Below, piece by piece: positions 16,323-24,570 of a stretch of DNA of 27,776 nt. The DNA lies in contig JBBPYR010000076.1 in the NCBI GenBank assembly GCA_038199755.1, positions 1-27,776 on the forward strand, given 5' to 3'. Below the pieces are notes generated by a model, which ran no database searches, was not told where the DNA came from, and saw nothing but the letters and a program-made list of their open reading frames with translations. The position numbers were made by a program, and so were the translations under genes. This DNA comes from JBBPYR01 sp038199755. Its GTDB lineage: Bacteria; Chloroflexota; Ktedonobacteria; Ktedonobacterales; Ktedonobacteraceae. Within the stretch, counting starts at the first letter, position 1; each line of letters opens with the position of its first letter.

Positions 16323-16640
16323 CTACCAATCTAGACGTTCAACGAACACATGGATGGTGCCACCACAGGCGAGGCCGATCTGCTCAATATTTTCTTCTTC
16401 GGTAATGCCGAATTCAAGCATCTGGGGCTTGCCACTCTTCATTACCTCTAAGGCCGCCTCAACAACAGCTGGCTCAACGCAGCCGCCGCTCACAGAACCT
16501 GCGAGTTCGCCCTTTTCGCTCACGGCAAGTTTTGCCCCTGGTCTGCGCGGTGCCGAGCCTGCCATACTTACGACGGTTGCGATCGCAACGCGTTCTCCAC
16601 GGGAACGCCACTTTTCAATATCTGGTAATACGTCACGCAT
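16323..16640 (-). CDS. XdhC_CoxI N-terminal domain protein
   Basis: A 105-residue stand-alone version of the XdhC/CoxI N-terminal domain. It shows ATVVSMAGSAPRRPGAKL, SGSVSGGCVEPAV-like SGGCVE with its conserved cysteine, and ACGGTI with another. In many bacteria this domain and the Rossmann domain are one polypeptide; here they are two genes in tandem. The reading frame is open 14 codons further upstream, but GAGAGGT lies just before the ATG at 16640, which is preferred. The likely role is molybdenum cofactor handling for the CoxSLM-type enzyme. It lies 71 bp after the VWA gene. Confidence 0.85.
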   Translation of the reverse strand: MRDVLPDIEKWRSRGERVAIATVVSMAGSAPRRPGAKLAVSEKGELAGSVSGGCVEPAVVEAALEVMKSGKPQMLEFGITEEENIEQIGLACGGTIHVFVERLDW

Positions 16641-16711
16641 AGCATACCTCTCTAGTGCAGGCGAAACACTTTGAACAAACACGAACGTCGCCTGATTATT
16701 ACTATAACACG

Positions 16712-18067
16712 CTATGGTTTGCGTTTACTCCATGCCTCGACCGCTCGTCGTCGGGAAACTGGATCACGGGCAGGCCTGCTATCGTCGATCGTGCTCAGCA
16801 GTTTGCCCAGATCGATCAAGCTATCCAGGTTATGGGAGGGGAGAAAGTTGTCGATGTACGGGAGGGCCGTTTTCATGCCTATGGTCAATGGGCGATAGTC
16901 GGGCGAACCCAGGAGCGGATTGAGCCAGATCAGGCGGTGGCAACTATGTTGTAGACGGTCCATCTCAAGTTGGAGTGTGCTCGCATCGCCGCGGTCCCAG
17001 CCATCGCTAATGATCAGGATGACGGCACCACGACCGAGAACACGCTTGGCCCATTTGTGATTGAAAAAGTGCAGGGCATCACCGATGCGTGTGCCGCCGG
17101 ACCAATCTTGCACTGACTTGGAGACATCGCGCACCGCATCGTCAACGTCACGCTTCTTCAATTGGCGTGTGATGCGTGTCAGACGGGTACCGAAAACAAA
17201 GGTCTCGACATTCATCAAGCCATTGGAGATGGTATGGATGAAGTGGAGTAGCAAGCGTGAGTATAGGCTCATAGAGCCGCTAATATCACAGATAATCACC
17301 AGTGGGCGTGGCTTACGTTTGATTTCGCGCCACGTGAGTTCAATCATCTCGGCACCATACTTGAGATTGCGGCGTACGATGCGGCGCATGTCAGGATAGG
17401 AGCCATGGCGTGATGGCGATTTGCGGCGCGTTGGTCGCATGCCCAGGTGCCAGCGCATCTCGGACATGAGTCGTTTCGCCTCTTGCACTTCATCCCACGT
17501 AAAGTTCTCGAAATCCTTTTTGCGCAGTTGCTCGATGGCACTGTACGCTGTTCCCTGCGGATTGCCTGCATCGTCTTCGTCGTCATCGTGCTTGCTCAGG
17601 TCAGGCTTACGCTTCCGTTCGGTCTCGCGCATTTCGGAACGCAACTCTTTACGGGGTTCGCTGGCGTTCATGTGTTCGGCTAGTCGCTTGCGTTCAGATG
17701 GGGGAAGGCGCATCTGGCGCTCGTCGCGCCGTGCGGCTCCGGTGTTTTTATCCTTCTGCTTGTTCATATTTTCGCGTATGAACCAGTAATAGCCAAACAT
17801 CTGATCGAAGATTGGCTCCTGCTCATGGCGCGAGAGCAAGCAGCATTTGAGCGTGTTATAGAAATCTTCCTTGTTGGTAACATCAATATATCGAATGGTT
17901 TCGGAGAGATCGAGCATCTGGCGTGGTCCCACGTTGATGCCAACCTCCCACAGGATGCGTCCAAACTCGGTCAAGCGATAGAGAAAGCGTTCGCCGCGCT
18001 CAATATCGATGGGACGCATCACGAGACCGCTGCTTTGCCCATCATTTGGTTGTGGGGATGCGTTCAT
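16712..18067 (-). CDS. coxE: CoxE-type von Willebrand factor A domain protein
   Basis: A 451-residue cytoplasmic VWA protein that works with a MoxR ATPase in maturing molybdenum hydroxylases; in Oligotropha CoxD and CoxE are needed for the metal cluster of CO dehydrogenase. The N-terminal half is helical, with a highly charged stretch (about 100-170, including DDDEDD). The VWA domain (about 250-440) has a full MIDAS: D261-x-S263-x-S265 in CDISGSM, T326 in SGGTRIGD and D355 in IISDGWD. The true start is the ATG at 18067, one base after the MoxR stop codon, showing translational coupling. The frame stays open upstream inside the MoxR gene but that part is not coding. Confidence 0.9.
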   Translation of the reverse strand: MNASPQPNDGQSSGLVMRPIDIERGERFLYRLTEFGRILWEVGINVGPRQMLDLSETIRYIDVTNKEDFYNTLKCCLLSRHEQEPIFDQMFGYYWFIRENMNKQKDKNTGAARRDERQMRLPPSERKRLAEHMNASEPRKELRSEMRETERKRKPDLSKHDDDEDDAGNPQGTAYSAIEQLRKKDFENFTWDEVQEAKRLMSEMRWHLGMRPTRRKSPSRHGSYPDMRRIVRRNLKYGAEMIELTWREIKRKPRPLVIICDISGSMSLYSRLLLHFIHTISNGLMNVETFVFGTRLTRITRQLKKRDVDDAVRDVSKSVQDWSGGTRIGDALHFFNHKWAKRVLGRGAVILIISDGWDRGDASTLQLEMDRLQHSCHRLIWLNPLLGSPDYRPLTIGMKTALPYIDNFLPSHNLDSLIDLGKLLSTIDDSRPARDPVSRRRAVEAWSKRKP

Positions 18068-18068
18068 A

Positions 18069-18980
18069 TTACGATCCGCTCCGAGCCTTTTGTAACATCT
18101 TGTTGAGATCGTTTCCGCCCACTTTGAGCACGTCGTCTTGATATTTGAGTAACGCGCCAAGCGTGTCACGTACCTGGCCTTCGACCAATTCCATCTGGTC
18201 AAGTGCGAGTAGCGAGCTAATCCAATCGAGCGTTTCTGAGACGCCGGGAGCTTTGAACAGGTCAACGCTACGAATTTCGCGCACAAATGAACACACTTGT
18301 TTGGCAAGTCGCTCCGGCACCTGGGGCATACGAGCCATGATGATGGAGTATTCTTTATCCAGGGTGGGGAAGTCAATCCAATGATAGAGACAGCGTCGGC
18401 GTAGTGCATCGTGAATTTCGCGTGTCCGGTTCGAGGTGATGATGACATAGGGCGGGTCTTTGGCCTGAATGGTGCCGATCTCAGGAATGGTGATCTGAAA
18501 ATCGGAGAGCAATTCCAGAAGATAGGCCTCGAATTCTTCATCGCTACGGTCTAGTTCATCAATCAGTAGAACCGGTGCTTTAGTATTGGAGGGATCAATT
18601 GCCTGAAGTAGGGGACGTTGCATCAGAAATTCTGGTCCGAAGATCTCTTTTAGTTCTTCCTGGCGGTTGATGCCACTGGCTTCTAGCATGCGAATGTGTA
18701 GCATCTGCCGTGTATAGTTCCATTCATAGACCGCCGTGCTAACATCGATACCTTCGTAGCACTGGAGACGAATCAGCTTTGTCCCCAGGATGGCGGCAAG
18801 CACTTTGGCAACTTCAGTTTTCCCTACTCCTGGCTCCCCTTCTAGTAGAAGCGGCTTGCGTCGTTTCAGTGCCAGGAACACCGTGGTCGCTAGACTGCGA
18901 TCAGCAATATAACTTTGGGCAAACATCGCTCGTTGTACATCTTCGATAGTGGCAAATGTGATTGTTTGTTCCTGTTCCAA
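18069..18980 (-). CDS. coxD: MoxR-family AAA+ ATPase (CoxD type)
   Basis: AAA+ chaperone-like ATPase acting with the downstream VWA protein. Walker A is GEPGVGKT (48-55), Walker B LLIDELDRSDEEFEAYLLE has D141 and E142, sensor 1 is TSNRTRE with N184, and an arginine-finger region LRRRC follows. Start choice: the frame is open to a GTG at 19025, but GGAGG lies 6 nt before a TTG at 18980, giving MEQEQTITFATIED and a normal family length of 303 residues, so a TTG start is proposed. A promoter at 19044-19073 suggests transcription independent of the aminopeptidase upstream. It is coupled to coxE by a 1-bp gap. Confidence 0.9.
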   Translation of the reverse strand: MEQEQTITFATIEDVQRAMFAQSYIADRSLATTVFLALKRRKPLLLEGEPGVGKTEVAKVLAAILGTKLIRLQCYEGIDVSTAVYEWNYTRQMLHIRMLEASGINRQEELKEIFGPEFLMQRPLLQAIDPSNTKAPVLLIDELDRSDEEFEAYLLELLSDFQITIPEIGTIQAKDPPYVIITSNRTREIHDALRRRCLYHWIDFPTLDKEYSIIMARMPQVPERLAKQVCSFVREIRSVDLFKAPGVSETLDWISSLLALDQMELVEGQVRDTLGALLKYQDDVLKVGGNDLNKMLQKARSGS

Positions 18981-19043
18981 CGAAAGCCTCCAAATAATAG
19001 ATGTGTGCCGTGCTGTACACGACACTTGAATGTAGATGCTTAT

Positions 19044-19073
19044 ATTCTAAGCTAGAAAGAAGAAGGTATGCAA
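19044..19073 (-). promoter_or_regulatory. Promoter for the coxD-coxE-xdhC group
   Basis: On the minus strand TTGCAT (19073-19068), an 18-bp spacer and TAGAAT (19049-19044) lie about 64 nt upstream of the TTG start. It falls in the 114-bp gap between the aminopeptidase and the ATPase genes. Confidence 0.45.
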
Positions 19074-19094
19074 GTTTGTAGGCAACATCTTACT

Positions 19095-20198
19095 TCAGAC
19101 CAGGATTTTGCCGTTTTTGAGGAAAAGGGTATCATCTACCCAGACCTCTCCCTGTGTGCGTAGATCGCAGATCATGTCCCAGTGTAATGCTGATCGGTTG
19201 AGTCCACCCGTTTCGGGATAGCTGGAGCCGAGCGCGAGATGGACGGTACCACCCATTTTTTCGTCGAAGAGAATGTTCTGGGTGCTACGATTGACACGCA
19301 GATTATTGCCGAAGGCGAACTCGCCGAGATAGCGGGCGCCCGCGTCGAGTTCTAGCATTTGTAGCAAGTAGTCCTGACCTTGGCGTGCGCTGGCTTCAAT
19401 CACTTTTCCTTCATTGAACACCAGACGAATGCCTTGTGCTCCACGTCCATCATAGGTGGTGGGAACGTCATATTGGATAACGCCGTTGGCACTGTGTTCG
19501 ACCGGGCCAGTGAAAAACTCGCCACTGGGAAAATTGCGCTTGCCATCACTATTGATGAAGATGCGGTCTTCAATGGAGAGTGTGAGATCGGTTCCCTCTC
19601 CCAGGATGTGTACTTGTTTATGACCTTTGAGCCAATCAACAAAGCGTTGCTGCTCTCCCGAGAGCTTTTTCCATTGCGCTATCGGGTCGGCGTCGTTGAG
19701 GAAGCAAACATCGAAGACGAATTCTTCAAAGTCGTGCAGGGACATGTTGGCATCTTGCGCATAGCCGTTGGTGGGGTAGAGTGTGCCACACCAGCGAAAA
19801 TTCCCCTCCTGCTCACGCTGGCGCAGGGTTGTGACCGCGCCACGGGCTGAGCTGCGCCGTTTCGCTGATCGCGTGGGATCAATGCCGCTAAGGGCCTTGG
19901 TGTTGCTGCGCGATGCGATGCTGAGGCGGGCATCGACGTGCTCACTCAAGGCTGCTGATAGTGGTGATGACCAGGTTAGCTGAGCATCATTGCCCTCGCG
20001 CAACAAAATTTCATCGAGTGGTTCTAGCTCAATCATGGGCAAGGGATGGGCACCAACACGTAAAACTTCGCGGTAGACTGCCTCTATAAGTGGGGCGGCC
20101 AGCGGTGTTGCATGAATAGCAACGGTATCCCCTGCTTTGACATATAACGAGTAGTGGACGAGTGTATGCGCCCAACGCTCAATACGAATATCCTGCAT
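19095..20198 (-). CDS. M29-family metal-dependent aminopeptidase
   Basis: A 367-residue thermophilic-metalloprotease (AmpS/AmpT/PepS) homologue that removes N-terminal residues from peptides in the cytoplasm. Family motifs are NFPSGEFFTGPVE with E227, GEFAFGNN with E293, FDEKMGGTVHLALGSSYPETGG with H320, and ALHWDMICD with H339 and D341; these are the likely metal ligands. The E227-to-E293 distance of 66 matches what I recall for the Thermus enzymes. Its place between the enzyme genes (coxSLM) and the maturation genes (coxDE) is unusual. It has its own upstream palindrome (20207-20220), and a terminator-like hairpin separates it from coxM, so it may simply be an insertion in the cluster. Confidence 0.9.
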   Translation of the reverse strand: MQDIRIERWAHTLVHYSLYVKAGDTVAIHATPLAAPLIEAVYREVLRVGAHPLPMIELEPLDEILLREGNDAQLTWSSPLSAALSEHVDARLSIASRSNTKALSGIDPTRSAKRRSSARGAVTTLRQREQEGNFRWCGTLYPTNGYAQDANMSLHDFEEFVFDVCFLNDADPIAQWKKLSGEQQRFVDWLKGHKQVHILGEGTDLTLSIEDRIFINSDGKRNFPSGEFFTGPVEHSANGVIQYDVPTTYDGRGAQGIRLVFNEGKVIEASARQGQDYLLQMLELDAGARYLGEFAFGNNLRVNRSTQNILFDEKMGGTVHLALGSSYPETGGLNRSALHWDMICDLRTQGEVWVDDTLFLKNGKILV

Positions 20199-20206
20199 AA
20201 GCTAGC

Positions 20207-20220
20207 TCTTTCTAGAAAGA
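20207..20220. promoter_or_regulatory. 14-bp palindrome upstream of the aminopeptidase
   Basis: TCTTTCTAGAAAGA is a perfect palindrome 8 bp upstream of the aminopeptidase ATG, a possible operator or ribosome-site mask. Confidence 0.3.
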
Positions 20221-20223
20221 AAC

Positions 20224-20247
20224 GACGTGTATGGTGCCATACACGTC
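20224..20247 (-). terminator. Hairpin terminator after coxM
   Basis: Perfect 11-bp stem (20224-20234 and 20237-20247) with a 2-nt centre. On the minus strand it is followed by a T-rich GTTTCTTTCT run, 33 bp past the coxM stop. It probably ends the coxSLM transcript. Confidence 0.55.
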
Positions 20248-20279
20248 ATTTCTGCTTTGTTACTTACGCGTTGACAGGC

Positions 20280-21146
20280 TTAGGCGCGTTCAGCGGCACG
20301 TAGGATGGCGCGGCGTGTGACGACGCTTACCATCTGCGTGCGGTATTGCTGTGAGCCATGGATGTCGGCGACGATGTTCAAGCCATTGGCTGCAGTTTGT
20401 GCGGCTGCTTCCACCGTGGCGGCGTCAAGCTTCTTGCCGATGAGGGCAGATTCGACGCTGCTCAGGCGTACAGTGCTGTCAGCGGCACCCGTTAAGGCAA
20501 GGCTGGCTGCGGCGCAGGTGCCATCTCCAGCAAGGGTGATGACGGCTGCACAACCTGCTACCGCGTAGTGTGAAGCTCTGTTTGCCAGCTTCTCATAGGC
20601 ACTGCCAACGCGCCCATGAGCGATGGGGAAGCGTATCTCCAGCAGGATTTCATTCTCTTTTAGCGCGGTGGTAAACGTGCCAACAAAGAAATCATCGGCT
20701 TGGATGCTGCGCTTGCCATTTGGTCCCTGTACGTGTAGTTCGGCTTTGAGGGCGAGCACGACGCCAGGCATATCTGCCGCCGGGTCTGAGTGGGCGAGGC
20801 TGCCACCGATGGTGCCACGATTGCGCACCTGCTGATCCCCGATTAGGTTGACGGTCTCAGTAATAATGGGCAAATAGCGTTGCACTACATGTGAGGTCTC
20901 AAGCTGCCTATAGGTAGTGAGCGCACCAATCGTAATCGCACCTTGCTCCTCATGGATATGGGAAAGTCCTTGCAGTCTGCCAATATCAATGAGGTGGCCG
21001 GGCTGCGAGAGACGCAGTTTCATGGCCGGAATCAGGCTATGACCACCGGCGAGTAGCTTGGCTTCATCGCCATATTGTGTAAGTAGTGCAAGCGCCTCAT
21101 CGACTGAACTAGCGCGGTGATAGTCAAATGCTGCGGGAACAGACAT
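20280..21146 (-). CDS. coxM: Molybdenum hydroxylase FAD subunit (CoxM/CutM type)
   Basis: Medium subunit that carries FAD and passes electrons from the iron-sulfur subunit to quinone or NAD. The FAD-binding domain has LLAGGHSLIPAMK (32-44) and RNRGTIGGSLAHSDPAAD (about 108-125), both diagnostic of the family, followed by the CO-dehydrogenase flavoprotein C-terminal domain. The length of 288 residues is normal. GAGGAG precedes the ATG at good spacing. It is the last gene of the S-L-M group, 113 bp after coxL with a strong hairpin in the gap. Confidence 0.93.
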   Translation of the reverse strand: MSVPAAFDYHRASSVDEALALLTQYGDEAKLLAGGHSLIPAMKLRLSQPGHLIDIGRLQGLSHIHEEQGAITIGALTTYRQLETSHVVQRYLPIITETVNLIGDQQVRNRGTIGGSLAHSDPAADMPGVVLALKAELHVQGPNGKRSIQADDFFVGTFTTALKENEILLEIRFPIAHGRVGSAYEKLANRASHYAVAGCAAVITLAGDGTCAAASLALTGAADSTVRLSSVESALIGKKLDAATVEAAAQTAANGLNIVADIHGSQQYRTQMVSVVTRRAILRAAERA

Positions 21147-21199
21147 ATCTATTACTCCTCTTCACCATTTCTTTTTGGGTGTAACAGGGAGGGCAGAGA

Positions 21200-21239
21200 G
21201 TGACACCTGCTGACATCTGTGTCAACGTGCAGGCGTCAC
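21200..21239 (-). repeat. Nested hairpin in the coxL-coxM gap
   Basis: Outer arms 21200-21210 and 21229-21239 pair over 11 bp with one position that is A-C on the plus strand but U-G in minus-strand RNA. An inner TGACA/TGTCA stem (21211-21215 and 21220-21224) closes the loop. The wobble means the fold is favoured in the cox transcript. It may protect mRNA ends or set subunit ratios. Confidence 0.6.
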
Positions 21240-21259
21240 GCTCCGCATCCAACGCCCTA

Positions 21260-23602
21260 TTACTTCTGGTTGATGACCTTCCAGAGTTTCTCAGCCGTTA
21301 AGGGCATATCAATATGCGGTACACCCAGGGCATCAGCGATGGCAGCGGCAACTGCTGGTGTTGAGCCAATGGTTCCTGCCTCACCAACGCCCTTGACACC
21401 GAGCGGGTTCACCGTCGTGGGGGTGGTGGTATGATCTAGCTCTAAGTTCGGGAACTCAAAGGACATAGGCATGGCATAGTCCATGAAGGAAGAGGTCAAG
21501 AGTTGCCCATCTTCGCTATAGACAACGCCTTCGAGCATAGCCTGCCCGACACCTTGCGCGATGCCACCATGAACCTGACCCTGCACAAGCATGGGGTTGA
21601 GTTGGCGTCCACAGTCGTCAACGGCGACGTAACGGATGATCTCAACTTCACCTGTGTCTTTGTCAACCTCGACGACACAGATATGGGTGCCGAAGGGGAA
21701 GGTGCAGTTTTCTGGCTCGAAGAACGCGGTTGTTTCCAGTCCCGGTTCAACGCCAGCTGCCAAGGTGTTCGAGGTGTTGGCGGCGGCGGCAACCTCGTTG
21801 AAGGTAACGGACTTCTGCGGAGAGCCCGCGACAGCGAACTGGCCATCTTCCAAGGTGACATCCGCTGCGCTGGCCTCTAGCATGTGGGCCGCAATCTGCT
21901 TCATTTTTTCTTTGAGGCGTTGCGCAGCCATGTAGACAGCGGTGCCGCCAACAGAGGTGCCACGGCTGCCATAGGTGCCGCGTCCTTCTGGTGTCGAGTC
22001 GGTATCACCATGCAAGACGATGACATTTTCTATTGGCACACCAAACTCATCGCCAATGAGCTGGGCAAATGATGTCTCCTGGCCTTGCCCATGAGGAGAG
22101 GCACCGCTATAGACCATGACTGTGCCGCTTTGCTCAATGCGTACACGAGCACTTTCATAGAAGCCAAATGGAGAACCACCTTTAGGACCAAGACCACAGA
22201 TTTCGACATAGGAGGACATGCCGATACCCAGCAGTTTGTTACTGCCATTGCCGCGCTGTTGCTTCTGCTTGGCACGTAGATTCCTATAGTCAGAAATTTC
22301 CAGTGCCTTCTCCAGCGCGGGAACGTAGTTACCACTGTCATAGACGGGACCCGCTGACATCTTGTGGGGAAAGGTTCCCGCCTGAATGAAGTTCGTCTGA
22401 CGTACATCAGCCGGATCTTTGCCCATTTTGTATGCAATCAGGTCCATCATCCGCTCGATCAGGTAGGTCGCCTCTGGACGGCCCGCACCACGATAGGCGT
22501 CTGTTGGTGCCTTATTGGTGAACACAATGTCACACGCGACATACGTATGCGGAATGTCATAGCAACCATCAACCATTGGCAGGGTGAAGGCAATCGCGAT
22601 AACATCGGTAAAGAATTGCAGATAGGCACCGAGGTCTGAGATAACATGGACTTTTAAGCCCTGTACTTTACCACTCTGATCAACGGCGGCCTCAACATAA
22701 TTGATCTGGTCACGTCCATGAATGGTTGCGGCAAGGTTCTCGCTGCGATCTTCGATCCATTTTACTGAGCGACCTGTTTTCATGGCTGCGTAGGAGACGA
22801 GAGCCTCTTCTGGATAGATGTTCAATTTGCAGCCAAAACCACCACCGACTTCGGGAACGATGACATGCACCTGGTGCTGTGGCAAGCCCATCTGCTCTGC
22901 CAGATAATTGCGCAGCAGGTGCGGAATTTGAGAGGAACTCCAGACGGTGAGCATTTTATCGGCTTTGCGATACTCCGCGACGACGCCACGGGTCTCCATA
23001 GGAGAGGGAGCTAGGCGCTGGTTAACGAAACGCTCCTTGACAACGAAACCACCAGCGGCGACAGTATCGGCGAAAACCTTGTCAATGTCATCGGTTGGTG
23101 GGTGGATGGGAACGGGAACGTTGGTGCCGTATTCTTCGTAAAGGAGGGTGGAGTCAGGCTGCATGGCTTTTTCGATATCGATAACCGCTTGCAGTGGCTC
23201 GTAATCGACATCGATCAGGTCAACGGCGTCGCGGGCGGTGTATTTGTCTTCCGCGATGACGACGGCAACCGGGTCGCCGTAGAAACGGACTTTGCCTTCA
23301 GCGAGTGGTCCACGTCGTCCCATGCCTTTATCAATGTAGGGAGGAAGTGGGGCGGCAACAGGAATGTTGCCAATTTTGCCTTTGATATCGGCGGCTGTGT
23401 AGACAGCTACCACGCCAGGATGGTTGCGGGCTGCCTCAGTATTGATGCTGTTGATGCGTGCATGGCCGTAGGGGCTGCGGAGCACTGCCATGTGCAACAT
23501 CCCAACGAGCTTAATATCATCAACATATGTAGCCTGTCCAGTGATCAAACGGGGATCTTCACGCCTCTTGACAGACGTGCCAAGCATAGCTGCAATGCCC
23601 AT
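21260..23602 (-). CDS. coxL: Form II CO dehydrogenase-like molybdenum hydroxylase large subunit
   Basis: A 780-residue molybdopterin-binding catalytic subunit of the xanthine oxidase family. It shows the N-terminal hammerhead domain (RREDPRLITGQATYVDDI), VGGGFGCK (252-259), the active-site loop AYRGAGR (369-375) and, near the C-terminus, GVGEAG with the catalytic glutamate. True form I CO dehydrogenases have AYxCSFR with a copper-binding cysteine; here the cysteine is absent, so this is form II, whose physiological substrate is uncertain. Gene order S-L-M also fits form II. The ATG follows AAAGGAC at about 10 nt. Partner subunits are encoded on both sides, and probable maturation proteins lie 3-8 kb downstream. 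Confidence 0.93.
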   Translation of the reverse strand: MGIAAMLGTSVKRREDPRLITGQATYVDDIKLVGMLHMAVLRSPYGHARINSINTEAARNHPGVVAVYTAADIKGKIGNIPVAAPLPPYIDKGMGRRGPLAEGKVRFYGDPVAVVIAEDKYTARDAVDLIDVDYEPLQAVIDIEKAMQPDSTLLYEEYGTNVPVPIHPPTDDIDKVFADTVAAGGFVVKERFVNQRLAPSPMETRGVVAEYRKADKMLTVWSSSQIPHLLRNYLAEQMGLPQHQVHVIVPEVGGGFGCKLNIYPEEALVSYAAMKTGRSVKWIEDRSENLAATIHGRDQINYVEAAVDQSGKVQGLKVHVISDLGAYLQFFTDVIAIAFTLPMVDGCYDIPHTYVACDIVFTNKAPTDAYRGAGRPEATYLIERMMDLIAYKMGKDPADVRQTNFIQAGTFPHKMSAGPVYDSGNYVPALEKALEISDYRNLRAKQKQQRGNGSNKLLGIGMSSYVEICGLGPKGGSPFGFYESARVRIEQSGTVMVYSGASPHGQGQETSFAQLIGDEFGVPIENVIVLHGDTDSTPEGRGTYGSRGTSVGGTAVYMAAQRLKEKMKQIAAHMLEASAADVTLEDGQFAVAGSPQKSVTFNEVAAAANTSNTLAAGVEPGLETTAFFEPENCTFPFGTHICVVEVDKDTGEVEIIRYVAVDDCGRQLNPMLVQGQVHGGIAQGVGQAMLEGVVYSEDGQLLTSSFMDYAMPMSFEFPNLELDHTTTPTTVNPLGVKGVGEAGTIGSTPAVAAAIADALGVPHIDMPLTAEKLWKVINQK

Positions 23603-23689
23603 AAGTATACATGTCCTTTCTCAAAACGCTGAGAAATGAAGCTTTAAAGAACGTCAAATGGTTGCGTCCTTGCTGGACCTATTCATGCT

Positions 23690-23720
23690 GGCTACTTGAG
23701 TGAAATGAGCAAGCGTAGCC
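23690..23720 (-). repeat. Hairpin in the coxS-coxL gap
   Basis: GGCTACTTG (23690-23698) and CAAGCGTAGCC (23710-23720) form a 9-bp stem with a 2-nt bulge. It lies in the 143-bp intercistronic space. Confidence 0.45.
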
Positions 23721-23745
23721 CAGGAGTAGCCAATGCTATGAGTAG

Positions 23746-24252
23746 TTAGTCTGCGCTCACGGGCTCTGTTGCGGTCGCGTGCATGTGCTCAGCGGCATTC
23801 TGAACGGCGCGAACGATATTTTGATAGCCTGTACAGCGGCAGATGTTGCCTTCGAGTCCCTTGCGGATCTCGGCTTCGGTTGGGTTAGGATTGTTCTTGA
23901 GCAATTGGTATGAGGCCATAATCATGCCAGGGGTGCAGAAGCCGCACTGGAGACCATGTTTTTCCCAGAAGCCTTCCTGGATGGGGTGGAGAGTTTCTTC
24001 GGATGGTGCCAGGCCTTCGATTGTCATCACGTCGCTGCCATCTGCTTGAACGGCAAGGATTGTGCAAGATTTGACGGCTTCTCCATTGAGCATAACGACA
24101 CATGCTCCGCATTGAGATGTGTTGCACCCGATGTGTGTACCTGTCAGGTCCAGCACATCACGTAAATAATGGACTAGTAGCAAACGCGGCTCGACAGTCG
24201 ATTGGTGTTTTTGTCCGTTGACCGTCACCGTGATTGTGCTCTTCATCGTCAT
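23746..24252 (-). CDS. coxS: Molybdenum hydroxylase [2Fe-2S] small subunit (CoxS type)
   Basis: Carries two [2Fe-2S] clusters that move electrons from the molybdenum site to FAD. The plant-type ferredoxin domain has C43, C48, C51 and C63 in GCNTSQCGACVV and KSC. The helical domain has C103, C106, C138 and C140 in CGFCTPGM and GNICRCTGYQNIV. The frame is open six codons further to a double ATG at 24270, but GGAGG sits 8 nt before the ATG at 24252 (MTMKSTITV), which is preferred and gives a typical 168 residues. It is the first gene of the S-L-M operon, behind a structured leader. Confidence 0.93.
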   Translation of the reverse strand: MTMKSTITVTVNGQKHQSTVEPRLLLVHYLRDVLDLTGTHIGCNTSQCGACVVMLNGEAVKSCTILAVQADGSDVMTIEGLAPSEETLHPIQEGFWEKHGLQCGFCTPGMIMASYQLLKNNPNPTEAEIRKGLEGNICRCTGYQNIVRAVQNAAEHMHATATEPVSAD

Positions 24253-24279
24253 CGATGGTACCTCCATCATCTTGGCTAT

Positions 24280-24323
24280 TCACGCCTCCTGATACCTACT
24301 ATCAGCACTCAAAGAAGGCGTGA
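24280..24323 (-). promoter_or_regulatory. Nested hairpin in the coxS leader
   Basis: Outer arms TCACGCCT (24280-24287) and AGGCGTGA (24316-24323) enclose an inner CTGATA/TATCAG stem (24289-24294 and 24300-24305). On the minus strand an AGGAGG lies at the inner/outer stem junction. A second hairpin, GAACTGGCG (24362-24370) with CGCCCAGTTC (24379-24388), lies upstream. The rest of the 318-bp gap 24253-24570 shows only a weak TACAAT-like -10 box near 24400 and no gene. Confidence 0.45.
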
Positions 24324-24570
24324 GTTTCCGTTTTAATCCGAACGCACCAGAACATACATATGAACTGGCGAGGGCAAACGCCCAGTTCCACTGTTATTGT
24401 ACAACGGAATGCTATCTATATTCCCTTATCCCCAAATAGTGATGTAGCTGTCAACGTCGCTTTATCAGCCAATAAGACAAGGTAAATAGCTAATCCATGA
24501 TGAATAGAGCGTAGCACAATGAAGGTTACGTTGTCAATTGTCGAATATGGGTAGATGTGGTAGCAGAGAG

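Noticed and set aside
18068..18541. An N-terminal extension of the VWA protein into the MoxR gene
   Set aside because: The frame is open but overlaps the conserved MoxR coding region in another frame, and its translation has no family similarity. The ATG at 18067, next to the MoxR stop, fits operon coupling.
18981..19025. GTG start 15 codons upstream for the MoxR ATPase
   Set aside because: The GGAGG for the TTG at 18980 lies inside that stretch, and the shorter protein matches family length.
21260..23602. Calling the enzyme a genuine CO dehydrogenase
   Set aside because: The active-site loop is AYRGAGR, not AYxCSFR, so the copper-binding cysteine of form I is absent.
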